DNA of 64,000 nt from CALVUJ01 sp045119835. Its GTDB lineage: Bacteria > Bacillota_I > Bacilli_A > RFN20 > DUOF01. The DNA lies in assembly GCA_045119835.1 (NCBI GenBank), contig JBGVED010000061.1:12250-76249 (forward strand), read 5' to 3'. Position numbers and translations under genes: made by a program. The notes below the pieces were generated by a model. The model was given only the letters and a program-made list of their open reading frames with translations, was not told the origin of the DNA and ran no database searches. Below, in pieces: positions 26,505 through 35,666 of this stretch (the first letter of the stretch is position 1; each line of letters opens with the position of its first letter).

Positions 26505-26654
26505 ATGAGAGATAATATTATATATCGTTGCAGTGTATGTGGCGAAGAAAATTACATTGGTACTAAAAATAAGAGATTACACCCTGATAGAGTAGAAATC
26601 CAAAAATATTGTAAAAGATGTAATAAGAAAACAATGCATAAAGAAAAGAAATAA
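26505..26654 (+). CDS. rpmG: Ribosomal protein bL33 (zinc-binding form)
   Basis: This 49-residue protein has CSVC and CKRC zinc ligands, YIGTKNKR and the KKTMHKEKK tail. TGGAGGTGCAATT precedes the ATG. It is a normal C+ form of bL33 in the large subunit. A TATACT lies about 35 bp upstream. Confidence 0.95.
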   Translation: MRDNIIYRCSVCGEENYIGTKNKRLHPDRVEIQKYCKRCNKKTMHKEKK

Positions 26655-26677
26655 GTCCATTACGGGCTTTTTTTTGA
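26652..26677 (+). terminator. Terminator of rpmG
   Basis: AAGTCC and GGGCTT pair around ATTAC and are followed by eight T. Confidence 0.75.
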
Positions 26678-26696
26678 ATAAGAAAGGAGCAAAATA

Positions 26697-27302
26697 ATGG
26701 AAATTAAGATGATAAAAACAGGATTGTTACAAGAAAACACCTATGTTATTAGTAAAGGAAAGTTTTGTTTAGTTATTGATCCTGGTTCTGATTTAAATAA
26801 AATAAATGAATACTTAAGTTCTAAAAGTTTAAAGACCAAAGCTATTTTATTAACTCATGGTCATTATGACCATATAGGTGTAGCAAAGGAGTTATCTTTA
26901 ATAGAAAAGTGTAATATTTATGCGTGTTCTTTTGAGAGAGAAATAATTGAAGATGCAGAAAAAAATGGCTCTTTAAAATATAGTAGAAAGAGTGTAGTTC
27001 TTGATAATGTGATATATTTTGGGGAAGAAATAATTTTAGAGATAGGTGAATTTAAAGTAGATGTTATTTTTATTCCAGGTCATAGTCCAGGAGGAGTAGG
27101 GTATATTATTGGTGATGCTATTTTTACTGGTGATACATTGTTTAAAGGAACTTGTGGTAGAACAGATTTATATGGTGGTAGTAAAAAAGAATTGAAAAAA
27201 AGTCTAGAATATTTATTTACTCTAGACGATTCATATACGGTTTTTCCAGGACATGGAGATGTTACAACAATTGGAGAAGAGAGAGAAAACTATAAATTAT
27301 AG
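26697..27302 (+). CDS. Metallo-beta-lactamase fold hydrolase (glyoxalase II-like)
   Basis: This 201-residue enzyme has LTHGHYDHIG (HXHXDH zinc motif), PGHSPGGVGY, IFTGDTLF and VFPGHGD. This is the YqgX-type small hydrolase often called hydroxyacylglutathione hydrolase-like. The substrate in a glutathione-free organism is unclear. AGAAAGGAGC precedes the ATG. Confidence 0.9.
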   Translation: MEIKMIKTGLLQENTYVISKGKFCLVIDPGSDLNKINEYLSSKSLKTKAILLTHGHYDHIGVAKELSLIEKCNIYACSFEREIIEDAEKNGSLKYSRKSVVLDNVIYFGEEIILEIGEFKVDVIFIPGHSPGGVGYIIGDAIFTGDTLFKGTCGRTDLYGGSKKELKKSLEYLFTLDDSYTVFPGHGDVTTIGEERENYKL

Positions 27303-29003
27303 AATTTGTAAATAATTATAGTATTCTCCTTTTTTATTGTATAAATCATTATGATTTCCGGCTTCTATAATTTTTCCGTTTTTTATGACAATGATTTTAT
27401 CTGCATTAGTTATTGTTGAAATTTTGTGTGCTATTATTAAAGTTATTTTGTCTTTGTTTGTGTCGTTTATTGTTTCTTGGATTAATTGTTCTGTTGTAGA
27501 ATCGATGTTACTTGTTGATTCATCAAGTATTAGAAGAGAATGAGGTTTTAACATTGTTCTTGTTATTGTTAATAGTTGCTTTTCTCCTTGTGAAAGGTTT
27601 TGATTGTGTTCATCTATTATTTCGTTTAATTTATTTGGAAGTTTTTCTATTATTTCATTTAATTTTATTTTTTTAGTTATTTCTTCTTTTGATAAAGAGT
27701 AGTTTCCATATTTTATATTATTTTCTATGGTATCGTTTAGTAACCATAATTCTTGAGGGTTATATGCTATTTGATTGTAGAAGCTATTAATATTATAATC
27801 ATAGATATTTTTATTATTTATTAATATGTTACCGTTTTTTGTTTTGTAAAATTGCATTATTAGGTTTACAATGGTTGATTTACCTCCTCCTGTTTCTCCG
27901 ATAATTGCTATTTTTTCTCCTTTATTAATTTTAAAATTCATATTATCAATAAAAGGTGATTGATTATAAGAGAAGGAAATGTCTTTAAATTCTATTGATT
28001 CAATATCTGTTAGTTGTTCTTTTCCCAAGTGGGTTTCTTCTGTTTCTTTAAGCACTTTTAATACTCTTTTTCCAGCGATTAGAGAGTTTTGTATTTGTGT
28101 TAATAATGATGAAAAATTAGCGGTTGGGGTTCCTATTTGTTTGCTATATTGAATTAGTGTTTGAATTTCTCCAAATTTCATTTTTCCATTTATTACTGAT
28201 TTTGCTCCAAGTACAATTATTATTAGATATGTTAGGTAATTTAAAAGGATTGCTAGAGGTGATAATAGCGCAGTTAATAGTGTTGCTTTAAGATTTGTTT
28301 TTGCTAAATCTTTATTTAATTTTTCGAAATTTTGGCACATTAATTCGTCGTTGTTATATATAGATATTATTTCTTGATTTAGATAGCATTCTGTAATAAC
28401 TGAATTTAAATATGTTATTTTTTGATAATATTGTTCTTTTTTCTTTTTGGATATCTTTAGTAAAATTTTACTTATTATTATAAGTAGTGGTAATGTAGTT
28501 AATGTTATTAGCGCAAGGAGAGGATTTATAATAATCATCATTATTAAAATTCCTATAAATGTTATGGAATAATTTATTATTTTAGGTATTGCTTGTGTAA
28601 ATAAAGCGGATATATTTTCTAAATCGTTATTGAATAATGAGAGTATTTCTCCTTTTGGGTGGTTATTGTAATATGTTATATTAACTTTAGATAGTTTTTT
28701 ATAGGTTTTATTTCTTATTTTGTTAATAGAGTTTTGGGAAATTGTATTTATTATATAATTTTCTAAATAAGTTAGAATAATATTTAATATATATAGTATT
28801 GATAATATGGTGATTATTTTATATAGAATGTTATTAGTGGTGTTTGATTGTGATGTTATTTTTTCATAAATTTCGGTTATAAAGTCTCCAAGTAATTTTG
28901 GAGTAAATATTGAGATTATAGTAGTGCATGTTGTTATTAATAAAGACAATATAAAAAGTTTTTTGTATGGTAGTAAATACTTGAAGAGTTTTTTAAATGT
29001 CAT
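27297..29003 (-). CDS. ABC exporter, fused permease-ATPase (second of pair)
   Basis: The protein has 568 residues: an N-terminal six-helix ABC membrane domain (about 1-310), then an ATPase with Walker A GETGGGKST, signature LSQGEKQ and Walker B LLILDESTSNID. It overlaps its partner by 11 bp, so the two very likely form a heterodimer. AAAGGAGGTT precedes ATG 29003, and the longer upstream start is not needed. The signature motif has the normal S and G residues. The substrate is unknown. Confidence 0.92.
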   Translation of the reverse strand: MTFKKLFKYLLPYKKLFILSLLITTCTTIISIFTPKLLGDFITEIYEKITSQSNTTNNILYKIITILSILYILNIILTYLENYIINTISQNSINKIRNKTYKKLSKVNITYYNNHPKGEILSLFNNDLENISALFTQAIPKIINYSITFIGILIMMIIINPLLALITLTTLPLLIIISKILLKISKKKKEQYYQKITYLNSVITECYLNQEIISIYNNDELMCQNFEKLNKDLAKTNLKATLLTALLSPLAILLNYLTYLIIIVLGAKSVINGKMKFGEIQTLIQYSKQIGTPTANFSSLLTQIQNSLIAGKRVLKVLKETEETHLGKEQLTDIESIEFKDISFSYNQSPFIDNMNFKINKGEKIAIIGETGGGKSTIVNLIMQFYKTKNGNILINNKNIYDYNINSFYNQIAYNPQELWLLNDTIENNIKYGNYSLSKEEITKKIKLNEIIEKLPNKLNEIIDEHNQNLSQGEKQLLTITRTMLKPHSLLILDESTSNIDSTTEQLIQETINDTNKDKITLIIAHKISTITNADKIIVIKNGKIIEAGNHNDLYNKKGEYYNYLQIL

Positions 29004-30711
29004 ATTCAATAACCTCCTTTTGGGTAATATATATTTTTTTATATAATTCATTTCTTTTTAATAGTTCGTTATGTGTGCCGATATCAACTATTTTTCCTTT
29101 ATCCATGATGGCTATTTTGTCGCACTGAAGTAATGAAGAGATGCGTTGAGAAATTATTATAAATGTTTTGTCTTTGTAATAAGTTTTTAATTTTTCGATT
29201 ATTTCTTTTTCATTTTTATAATCCAAAGACGAAAAGGAATCATCTAGTATTATGAAATTATTTTTACTAGCAATAGCTCTAGCTAGTGAAATTCTTTGTT
29301 TTTGTCCTCCAGAAAGGTTAGTTCCATTTTCTTGTATTTGATAATTTAGATTTTCTTTTTTTTCTAAGATGAATTTTTCCAGATTACATGTATGAATTAT
29401 TTTTGTAATATCTTGCATTGTTAAGGTATTGTTAGAGAAGGCAATGTTTTCTAAAATAGTACCTTTTAATAAATATGGGTTTTGAGGCAAATATGTGATG
29501 CAGCTAGTTATGTCTTTCCTAGTTAAATTTTTAATATCTGTATCATTTATTTTTATGGTTCCTTTATAATTATCTAGTTCTTTTAGCAATAGTTTTATTA
29601 GTGATGATTTGCCACTTCCGTTTAACCCGATTATCCCTAAAGTTTCTTCTTTATTTATTTTCAAGTTTAAATTATCTATTAGTTTGTTGTCATTGTAATT
29701 AAAAGATACATTATTGAATGAAATATTATTGATTTGTAAATTTTGTGTGTTTTTGATATTTGAAAATCCCTCTTCTTTTAATATTTCGTTTATTCTATTT
29801 AGTGATATTTTTATGGTAGGGTAATTTATAATTATAGTGGATAGCATTATAAAAGATAGTAGGATTTGTAAGATGTATTGTATAGTTGCGATTATTGTTC
29901 CTGCTTCTACTTTATTGAATTTGGCTAGATTTATGCATAGTATTAAAATGATAATTGTTATAGAGTTTACTATTAATGTTAAAAATGGGTTAATTAGGGA
30001 AGATATTTTTAATATTTTTTTGGTTATATTAATGTATTTATTGCTTTCAGTTTCAAATTTTTCGTCTTCAAGATTAAAGTTGTTGTAAGTTTTTATTATT
30101 TTGTATCCAGTTACTTTATCTTTTATGTGTTTATTCATAGAATCTATTGATGTTTCTATTTGTTTTATTAAAGGAAATATTTTTAGGGTTATTATTGTTA
30201 AAAAGACAATAATTACAATTATAGATATTATTAAAATAAAGAAAAAATTTGTGTCCAGTGCTTTTAATATGGTTATTGAGCTTACTATTATGATTGGTGC
30301 TTTGAAAATTATGGATAAAACAGAAGTTAAGAAATTTCTAACTTGTTCGCAATCTTGAGTAGTTCTGGTTATTAATGTAGATATAGGATAGTTTCTTAAT
30401 TGATTTTGTTTAAGGGATAATACTTTTGAAAAAAGAGTGTTTTTGATGTTACTAGATATGTTTATACTTACTTTTGACACTATAAAGTTTATAATTATAT
30501 TAAAAATTAAGATGCAAATTATTAGTGTTAGCATCATAATAGCAATATATTTTATATATTCCATTCCTTGATTATTAATTATCCCTATATTTAGTGCACT
30601 TGCTAGTAGTAAAGGTAAGGCCAGTTCAAAGGTTGTAGCAATATATGTTGCGACTAGTAAAAAGAATAATGATAGTTTGTGTTTAAATAATTCGTTAAAT
30701 AAAATTTTCAT
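28993..30711 (-). CDS. ABC exporter, fused permease-ATPase (first of pair)
   Basis: The protein has 572 residues: an ABC membrane domain, then an ATPase with Walker A GLNGSGKSS, signature LSGGQKQR and Walker B NNFIILDDSFSSLD. The residue after Walker B is D, not the catalytic E, so this half-site is probably degenerate, a common trait of heterodimeric exporters. The H-loop position reads ISQR, also without His. The partner carries the consensus residues. GGGAGGATT precedes the ATG. Confidence 0.92.
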   Translation of the reverse strand: MKILFNELFKHKLSLFFLLVATYIATTFELALPLLLASALNIGIINNQGMEYIKYIAIMMLTLIICILIFNIIINFIVSKVSINISSNIKNTLFSKVLSLKQNQLRNYPISTLITRTTQDCEQVRNFLTSVLSIIFKAPIIIVSSITILKALDTNFFFILIISIIVIIVFLTIITLKIFPLIKQIETSIDSMNKHIKDKVTGYKIIKTYNNFNLEDEKFETESNKYINITKKILKISSLINPFLTLIVNSITIIILILCINLAKFNKVEAGTIIATIQYILQILLSFIMLSTIIINYPTIKISLNRINEILKEEGFSNIKNTQNLQINNISFNNVSFNYNDNKLIDNLNLKINKEETLGIIGLNGSGKSSLIKLLLKELDNYKGTIKINDTDIKNLTRKDITSCITYLPQNPYLLKGTILENIAFSNNTLTMQDITKIIHTCNLEKFILEKKENLNYQIQENGTNLSGGQKQRISLARAIASKNNFIILDDSFSSLDYKNEKEIIEKLKTYYKDKTFIIISQRISSLLQCDKIAIMDKGKIVDIGTHNELLKRNELYKKIYITQKEVIEYDI

Positions 30712-30818
30712 AAAAAAAATCCTCCCAATGTTTTGGACAGGATTAATACTAGTAAAATCATAACTAATTTAAGGGTTAATGTCAATGAAAATAGGAAAAG
30801 ATATATTTGGTGATATTG

Positions 30819-31202
30819 ATGAAAGATAAGATATCGTATTTGTTTATGAGTTTGGTCTTTTTTAATGTTTTGTTTTTATTTTATTTTTATTTTAAAATAG
30901 TTGATTTTTTATACATTGAATTGTTTGATTATGGTTTTTTGATTAATATAATTTTAGTTAATGCTGTCGTTTTAGTTATAGATTTTTTTCTTATTTTATT
31001 ATATAAATTTTTTTATTCATCATATTTTAAAATGTTTTTATTAGGAGGCGTTATAGGGGGGATTATTTGTTATCTTTTATCTTTAACTGGTAGTTATAGT
31101 TTTGGCGATTATTTATCTATTATTTCTTATTTTATTATAAATACTATTTTTGTTTGTTATTCGTTATGGTTTGATATAGAAAAGAAGGAGGTATTTGAGT
31201 AG
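30819..31202 (+). CDS. Small membrane protein, unknown
   Basis: This 127-residue protein has four probable membrane segments (about 7-27, 37-60, 69-88, 94-115) and a short charged C-terminus. No family is recognised. ATG 30819 follows GGTGATATTG. It is divergent from the ABC pair and followed after 61 bp by the first EF-P gene. Confidence 0.6.
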   Translation: MKDKISYLFMSLVFFNVLFLFYFYFKIVDFLYIELFDYGFLINIILVNAVVLVIDFFLILLYKFFYSSYFKMFLLGGVIGGIICYLLSLTGSYSFGDYLSIISYFIINTIFVCYSLWFDIEKKEVFE

Positions 31203-31263
31203 TGATTTCTTTGCATTATTGTATTAAATTTGTTAATATTTTAATGGAAAGAAGGTAATTTGT

Positions 31264-31821
31264 ATGATGTTAGTAAATGATCTTAAACCAGGATCTACAT
31301 ATGTTGAAGATGGTGTATTGTATTTAGTGCTTGATATTAATAGAAATAAGAGTGCTAGAGGACAAATGGTTATTAAAGTTAAGGTTAAAAATTTAAGGAG
31401 TGGAGCAACTACTGAGTTATCTTATACTGCTGGTGATAAGGTAGAAGGTGTATTCTTAGATAAAAGAAGTATGCTTTATTTATACGATGAGGGTGATATG
31501 GTTGTATTTATGGATAATGATACTTATGATCAAGTTAGTATTCCTAGAACTAGGCTTGAATGGGAACTTAATTTTTTAGTTCCTAATAAAGTTGCTACAA
31601 TAACGTATTTTAGAGAAGAAGTAATCGGTATAGAGTTGCCTGCTAAAGTTACTTTGCAAGTTGCGGAAACTGCTAGTGCTGTTAGGGGAGATACTGTTAC
31701 TAGAGCAACCAAGGATGCTGTTTTAGAAACTGGATATAAATTAAGAGTTCCTTTGTTTATTGAGCAAGATGAGATGGTTGTTATAAATACACAAACAGGT
31801 GAATACGATTCTAGAGGATAA
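31264..31821 (+). CDS. Elongation factor P paralog with Arg at the tip
   Basis: This 185-residue protein has the three-domain EF-P fold, with KOW-like N-terminus, VKNLRSGATTEL, and RATKDAVLETGY.L.VPLFIEQDE in domain III. The tip loop of domain I reads NKSARG, with Arg at position 32 where the second EF-P of the window (52655) has KPGKG with Lys32. EF-P relieves ribosome stalling at proline runs, and its tip residue is usually modified. An Arg tip is found in the rhamnosylated EF-P group and in the EfpL/YeiP group. I cannot place this one. AGAAGG precedes ATG 31264. Confidence 0.85.
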   Translation: MMLVNDLKPGSTYVEDGVLYLVLDINRNKSARGQMVIKVKVKNLRSGATTELSYTAGDKVEGVFLDKRSMLYLYDEGDMVVFMDNDTYDQVSIPRTRLEWELNFLVPNKVATITYFREEVIGIELPAKVTLQVAETASAVRGDTVTRATKDAVLETGYKLRVPLFIEQDEMVVINTQTGEYDSRG

Positions 31822-31834
31822 TGTTTATAAATAA

Positions 31835-31856
31835 AAAGGAACTATTTAGTTCCTAA
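31835..31856. terminator. Bidirectional terminator between efp paralog and cysS
   Basis: AAGGAACTA and TAGTTCCT pair with a TT loop. A T run follows on the minus strand (the A run on plus). It overlaps the cysS stop. Confidence 0.6.
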
Positions 31857-33262
31857 TTATTAATTATTTCGTAAATAGTTCCTTCACGGGTATCTTTTAT
31901 TAAGATACCTTTTTCTTTTAATTCTTCTCTTATCTTATCTGCTAGCGCAAAGTCTTTATTCTTTTTGGCTTCATTTCTTTTTTCAATCATTTCATTTATA
32001 TAAGTTTCTAGTGATTCGTCTGCTTTTACTTCTTTTTTATTAAGTAAATCTAGTGATAATACTAAGTCAAATTGTTTTATTATTTCTATTTTAGTACTAT
32101 CAGAGCAATCATCTTTTAATAAATCGTGTATTAATGTGATTGCGCTAGCTGTATTTAAATCGTTTGCTAGAGCGTCTTTAAATTTATTTATATATTTATC
32201 ATATGTTTCTTTATTTATATCATTTTTGTTGTAGTTTGCTTTCATTGAATCTAGTTTGTTTACTAGTTTATTATATGTGTTTTGTGTTGCATCTAATTTT
32301 TCAAAATCAAAAGTTAGAGTATTTCTGTAGTGCGATTGTAAGCAATAGAAACGATAAACAAGAGGATCATATCCTTTTTTTGCTAGGTTTGAAATAGTTA
32401 AAAATTCACCTTTTGATTTGCTCATTTTTCCTGTTTCATCATTTAAAAAAGCTAGATGAATCCAATAATTACACCATTTATGACCTAAATATGCTTCACT
32501 TTGAGCAATTTCATTTGTGTGATGAGGGAATATTGCATCTACTGCACCACAATGGATATCTAAGTATTCTCCAAGATATTTTAATGATATACCACTACAT
32601 TCTATGTGCCATCCAGGATATCCTGTTCCAAGTTCTGTTTCCCATTTTAGGGCATGGTTTTCAAATTTTGAATCATTGAACCATAAAACAAAATCTGCTT
32701 GATTTCTTTTTTGACTATCAAATTCAACGTCTTCTCTAGAACCCACTTGTAAATCATCTGCTTTTTTCTTTGATAAATCGTAGTAATTTGGAAACTTTGT
32801 TACATCAAAATAGATATTATTGCCTGCTTTATAAGCGTGTCCTGTTTGAAGTAGCTTTTTTGTCATTTTTACGTATTCGTCAATGTTGTCTGTTGCGTTA
32901 GACACTATTTCTGGAATTCTTATATTTAGCATATTCATTTCTTCAAAGAAAATATCTGTGTAATATTTAGCTATTTCTAAAACTCCTTTATTTTCTCTTT
33001 TTGCTGCAATAGCCATTTTATCTTCTCCTGTGTCTCCATCACTAGTTAGATGTCCAACATCAGTTATATTCATACATCTTTTAACGTTATAGCCAAGAAA
33101 TCTTAGTGATTTATCTAAAATATCTTCACTAATATAAGTTCTCATGTTTCCTATGTGTGCAAAGTGATATACTGTAGGGCCACAAGTATACATGGTAACT
33201 TCTTCTTTATTATGAGGAATGAATTCTTCTACTTTTCTTGTTAATGTGTTATATAATTTCAT
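31853..33262 (-). CDS. cysS: Cysteinyl-tRNA synthetase
   Basis: This 469-residue class I enzyme has the HIGH-like motif VYHFAHIGNMRTY, zinc ligands (YTCGPTVY, WHIECSG, HHTNEIAQSE), KMSKSKGEFLT and a helical C-terminal domain. TTAGGAGATTGATAAA precedes the ATG. It is a single gene between convergent efp and a ComEC-like gene in the same direction. Confidence 0.97.
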   Translation of the reverse strand: MKLYNTLTRKVEEFIPHNKEEVTMYTCGPTVYHFAHIGNMRTYISEDILDKSLRFLGYNVKRCMNITDVGHLTSDGDTGEDKMAIAAKRENKGVLEIAKYYTDIFFEEMNMLNIRIPEIVSNATDNIDEYVKMTKKLLQTGHAYKAGNNIYFDVTKFPNYYDLSKKKADDLQVGSREDVEFDSQKRNQADFVLWFNDSKFENHALKWETELGTGYPGWHIECSGISLKYLGEYLDIHCGAVDAIFPHHTNEIAQSEAYLGHKWCNYWIHLAFLNDETGKMSKSKGEFLTISNLAKKGYDPLVYRFYCLQSHYRNTLTFDFEKLDATQNTYNKLVNKLDSMKANYNKNDINKETYDKYINKFKDALANDLNTASAITLIHDLLKDDCSDSTKIEIIKQFDLVLSLDLLNKKEVKADESLETYINEMIEKRNEAKKNKDFALADKIREELKEKGILIKDTREGTIYEIINN

Positions 33263-33341
33263 TTTATCAATCTCCTAACGTTTATATATTTTATAAGAGT
33301 GTGTGTTTATTGTCAATTTAATATACTTTACTTATATTATG

Positions 33342-34385
33342 TTAATTTGTGTTTAATGTTCTATTATTAGCGAACCATTCTGTATTTTGGAATAAAATTA
33401 AGTTTTCGGCACTTATATTATAATTTGTTCCATCACTAGTTATTTTTATGGTTCCTGTAGTAAATGTAGCATATATATTGTTTGTTAATGAATACATTCT
33501 ATCTAGACTAACTTGTTGAGGAATGTCGTATTTAGTTACTCCATCAAGACCTGCTGAAATTATTATAACTTCTGGAGACATAGCACTTAATAATGAAGCT
33601 GAGTTTGCGCTGCTAGCACCATGATGTGATGCTTTAAATATATCTACATGACTTATGTTATTTGCAAAGTTTTCATCATCTTCTAAATCTCCAGGAAATA
33701 AAAATGTAACTTCATTGTGAGTTAGTAATGTTACAACTGATCTATCATTGGCAGAGGCTTTTGAATCGTTGTAAAATCCTGTATCCAATACCTCTAGAGT
33801 TGCATTTCCTAATTTAAATGATTTAGCACATTCGTTTTCTCCTGTTATCGCTTGAAACCCGGTACAGACTTTAGCATTTGATTGTTCAATCAATGACATT
33901 AAATCATTATATACTTGAGTGTCTGCTTCATATCCGGATTCTATAATGTAATTGTAAGTAAAGTTAGTAATACTTAATACTCCTTCTTTTGAAGAAAGTC
34001 CAACAAAACCACCAATGTGGTCGTTGTCAGTGTGAGTAACAATAACTAAATCTATAGTTTTATCGGTTACTTTTTCTTTTAAGAAGGGAACAACGGTATT
34101 ACTACCAACATTTTTTATTCCTGCATCTATTACAATATCAACATTTCCACATTTAATATATGTTGAATCACCTATTTTAGTTTCATTTTTATCATCTTTT
34201 AAATCAAGATAATATACTTCTAAGTTGTTAGTACAAGTATTGTCTAGAAAATTTTTTGTATATGTTCCATCAGCATTTTTTATTAGTGGTTTATTTAAAT
34301 TTGAGTTAAAATTTGAATAGTTAATTGTACAACCACAAAGGGGTGTACAGCATATTAGTAATAACATTAATAAATATTTTTTCAT
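33342..34385 (-). CDS. Lipoprotein with ComEC-like metallo-beta-lactamase domain
   Basis: The protein has 347 residues. Its signal peptide has a lipobox (PLCGC) at about residue 20, so it is anchored outside the membrane. The MBL domain is of the ComEC/Rec2 type, with YLDLKDDKNETKIGD, VTHTDNDHIGG, FPGDLEDD and FKASHHGASSANS. Only the soluble nuclease-like part of ComEC is present, without the channel domain. It might process or degrade DNA outside the cell. AAGAGGTGTGAAT precedes ATG 34385. Confidence 0.85.
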   Translation of the reverse strand: MKKYLLMLLLICCTPLCGCTINYSNFNSNLNKPLIKNADGTYTKNFLDNTCTNNLEVYYLDLKDDKNETKIGDSTYIKCGNVDIVIDAGIKNVGSNTVVPFLKEKVTDKTIDLVIVTHTDNDHIGGFVGLSSKEGVLSITNFTYNYIIESGYEADTQVYNDLMSLIEQSNAKVCTGFQAITGENECAKSFKLGNATLEVLDTGFYNDSKASANDRSVVTLLTHNEVTFLFPGDLEDDENFANNISHVDIFKASHHGASSANSASLLSAMSPEVIIISAGLDGVTKYDIPQQVSLDRMYSLTNNIYATFTTGTIKITSDGTNYNISAENLILFQNTEWFANNRTLNTN

Positions 34386-34499
34386 ATTCACACCTCTTGG
34401 TTATTATTTTATCATAATAATTTTAGTTTGTTTATTTTTGGTGTTTTCTTTTGTAAAAAATTAATTTATTTAAGTTCATAGGTTTTGCTTTTATATGTT

Positions 34500-35498
34500 T
34501 TAATTTTTCACTTCTACATTTATGTACGATTTATATGCTTCTAAGTATTTTTCTTTTAAATTGTTTTCTAAGTATGTAGGTGAAAGTACTTTAGCTTCTT
34601 TACCAAAAGAGAAAAAATAAATTATTAGTTGATCAAATGAACAAGAAAAAGTATATATATCGTTTTCAATATTTATAGGAGTAGGTCTATTCAAATATTT
34701 TTTCTTATATAGTTTTTGTCCAATAGGAGTTAATTTTATTTGGGCATAGCAAGGATTGGTATAGGGGAATTGTGGGCCATTTTTTATTACATTATCTAAT
34801 TTATTGATTTCTTCTTCATTTAAAGTGTATTTTTCTTTTAATAAGTAAATTGATTCTATTTTGCATAAATGTATACTTGCTACGTGTTTTTTTTCTTTTC
34901 CGGTGATCATTCCTATTAGATAATTGTATATTTCTTCTTTACTATTTGATATTGAGTAGGGTGATATTTGTCTTTCTTCGTTTCCTTTAAGAAAAACTTT
35001 TATTTCCCTTTTATCTTGGATTGATTCAGTTAATAATTCATATGTAGGTAAATATATTATTTGTTCTCTTTTATATTTTGGTAAGGATAAGTAACTATCT
35101 ATCATATTTCTAAAAAATGAAGAAATGCTTTGAAAACTTAAATATTTATTTTCTATAATTTTAAAAATATGATAATTAGAGTTTATTAATTTAAAAGAAA
35201 ATGATGTGTTTAAGGTGTCTTTTTTATTAAATGAAAAGAATGTGCTGGAAGTTATTAAATCATTTATTATATTATTCGCTTTTTTTTCATCAAAGATGTG
35301 ATTTTTTACAATATTTTCATATTTTTCTATTTCTTCACTAGCTTTTGTGTCGTAGATAGAGAAGTAGTTTTTTAGTAAGGCGTTCATAAAACCATTTTTA
35401 TTTATTTCTCCGTTTTTTTTATAATATTCAAAAGTAACCATGTCATTTAATAAATCATTTAAAGATTTTTTCGTTAAATTTATTTTAATTTTTTCCAT
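34500..35498 (-). CDS. WYL-domain transcriptional regulator with RHH-like N-terminus
   Basis: The protein has 332 residues. The N-terminus (KIKINLTKKSLNDLLNDM, then INKNGFMNALLKNYF) resembles a ribbon-helix-helix DNA-binding domain. The middle (about 190-235, ISPYSISNSKEEIYNYLIG) is WYL-like. The C-terminus (IIYFFSFGKEAKVLSPTYL) resembles the WCX extension. WYL proteins sense nucleic acid or nucleotide ligands. It is divergent from rtcB, with 168 bp between the starts, and likely controls it. AGGAGTGATGAAA precedes the chosen ATG. Confidence 0.7.
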   Translation of the reverse strand: MEKIKINLTKKSLNDLLNDMVTFEYYKKNGEINKNGFMNALLKNYFSIYDTKASEEIEKYENIVKNHIFDEKKANNIINDLITSSTFFSFNKKDTLNTSFSFKLINSNYHIFKIIENKYLSFQSISSFFRNMIDSYLSLPKYKREQIIYLPTYELLTESIQDKREIKVFLKGNEERQISPYSISNSKEEIYNYLIGMITGKEKKHVASIHLCKIESIYLLKEKYTLNEEEINKLDNVIKNGPQFPYTNPCYAQIKLTPIGQKLYKKKYLNRPTPINIENDIYTFSCSFDQLIIYFFSFGKEAKVLSPTYLENNLKEKYLEAYKSYINVEVKN

Positions 35499-35666
35499 TT
35501 TCATCACTCCTGTTCTATTAAATAGTACATTTTTTTGCCTTATTTATCAAATAAAATGTTAAAATTATCAAAAAAAAGGGAACTAAAAAAATTTTGAATT
35601 GCTAATTTATTTATCTTTTTAATAATATTATAATATGGTTAAGAAATTGAGGGAGAAGTGATTTTA

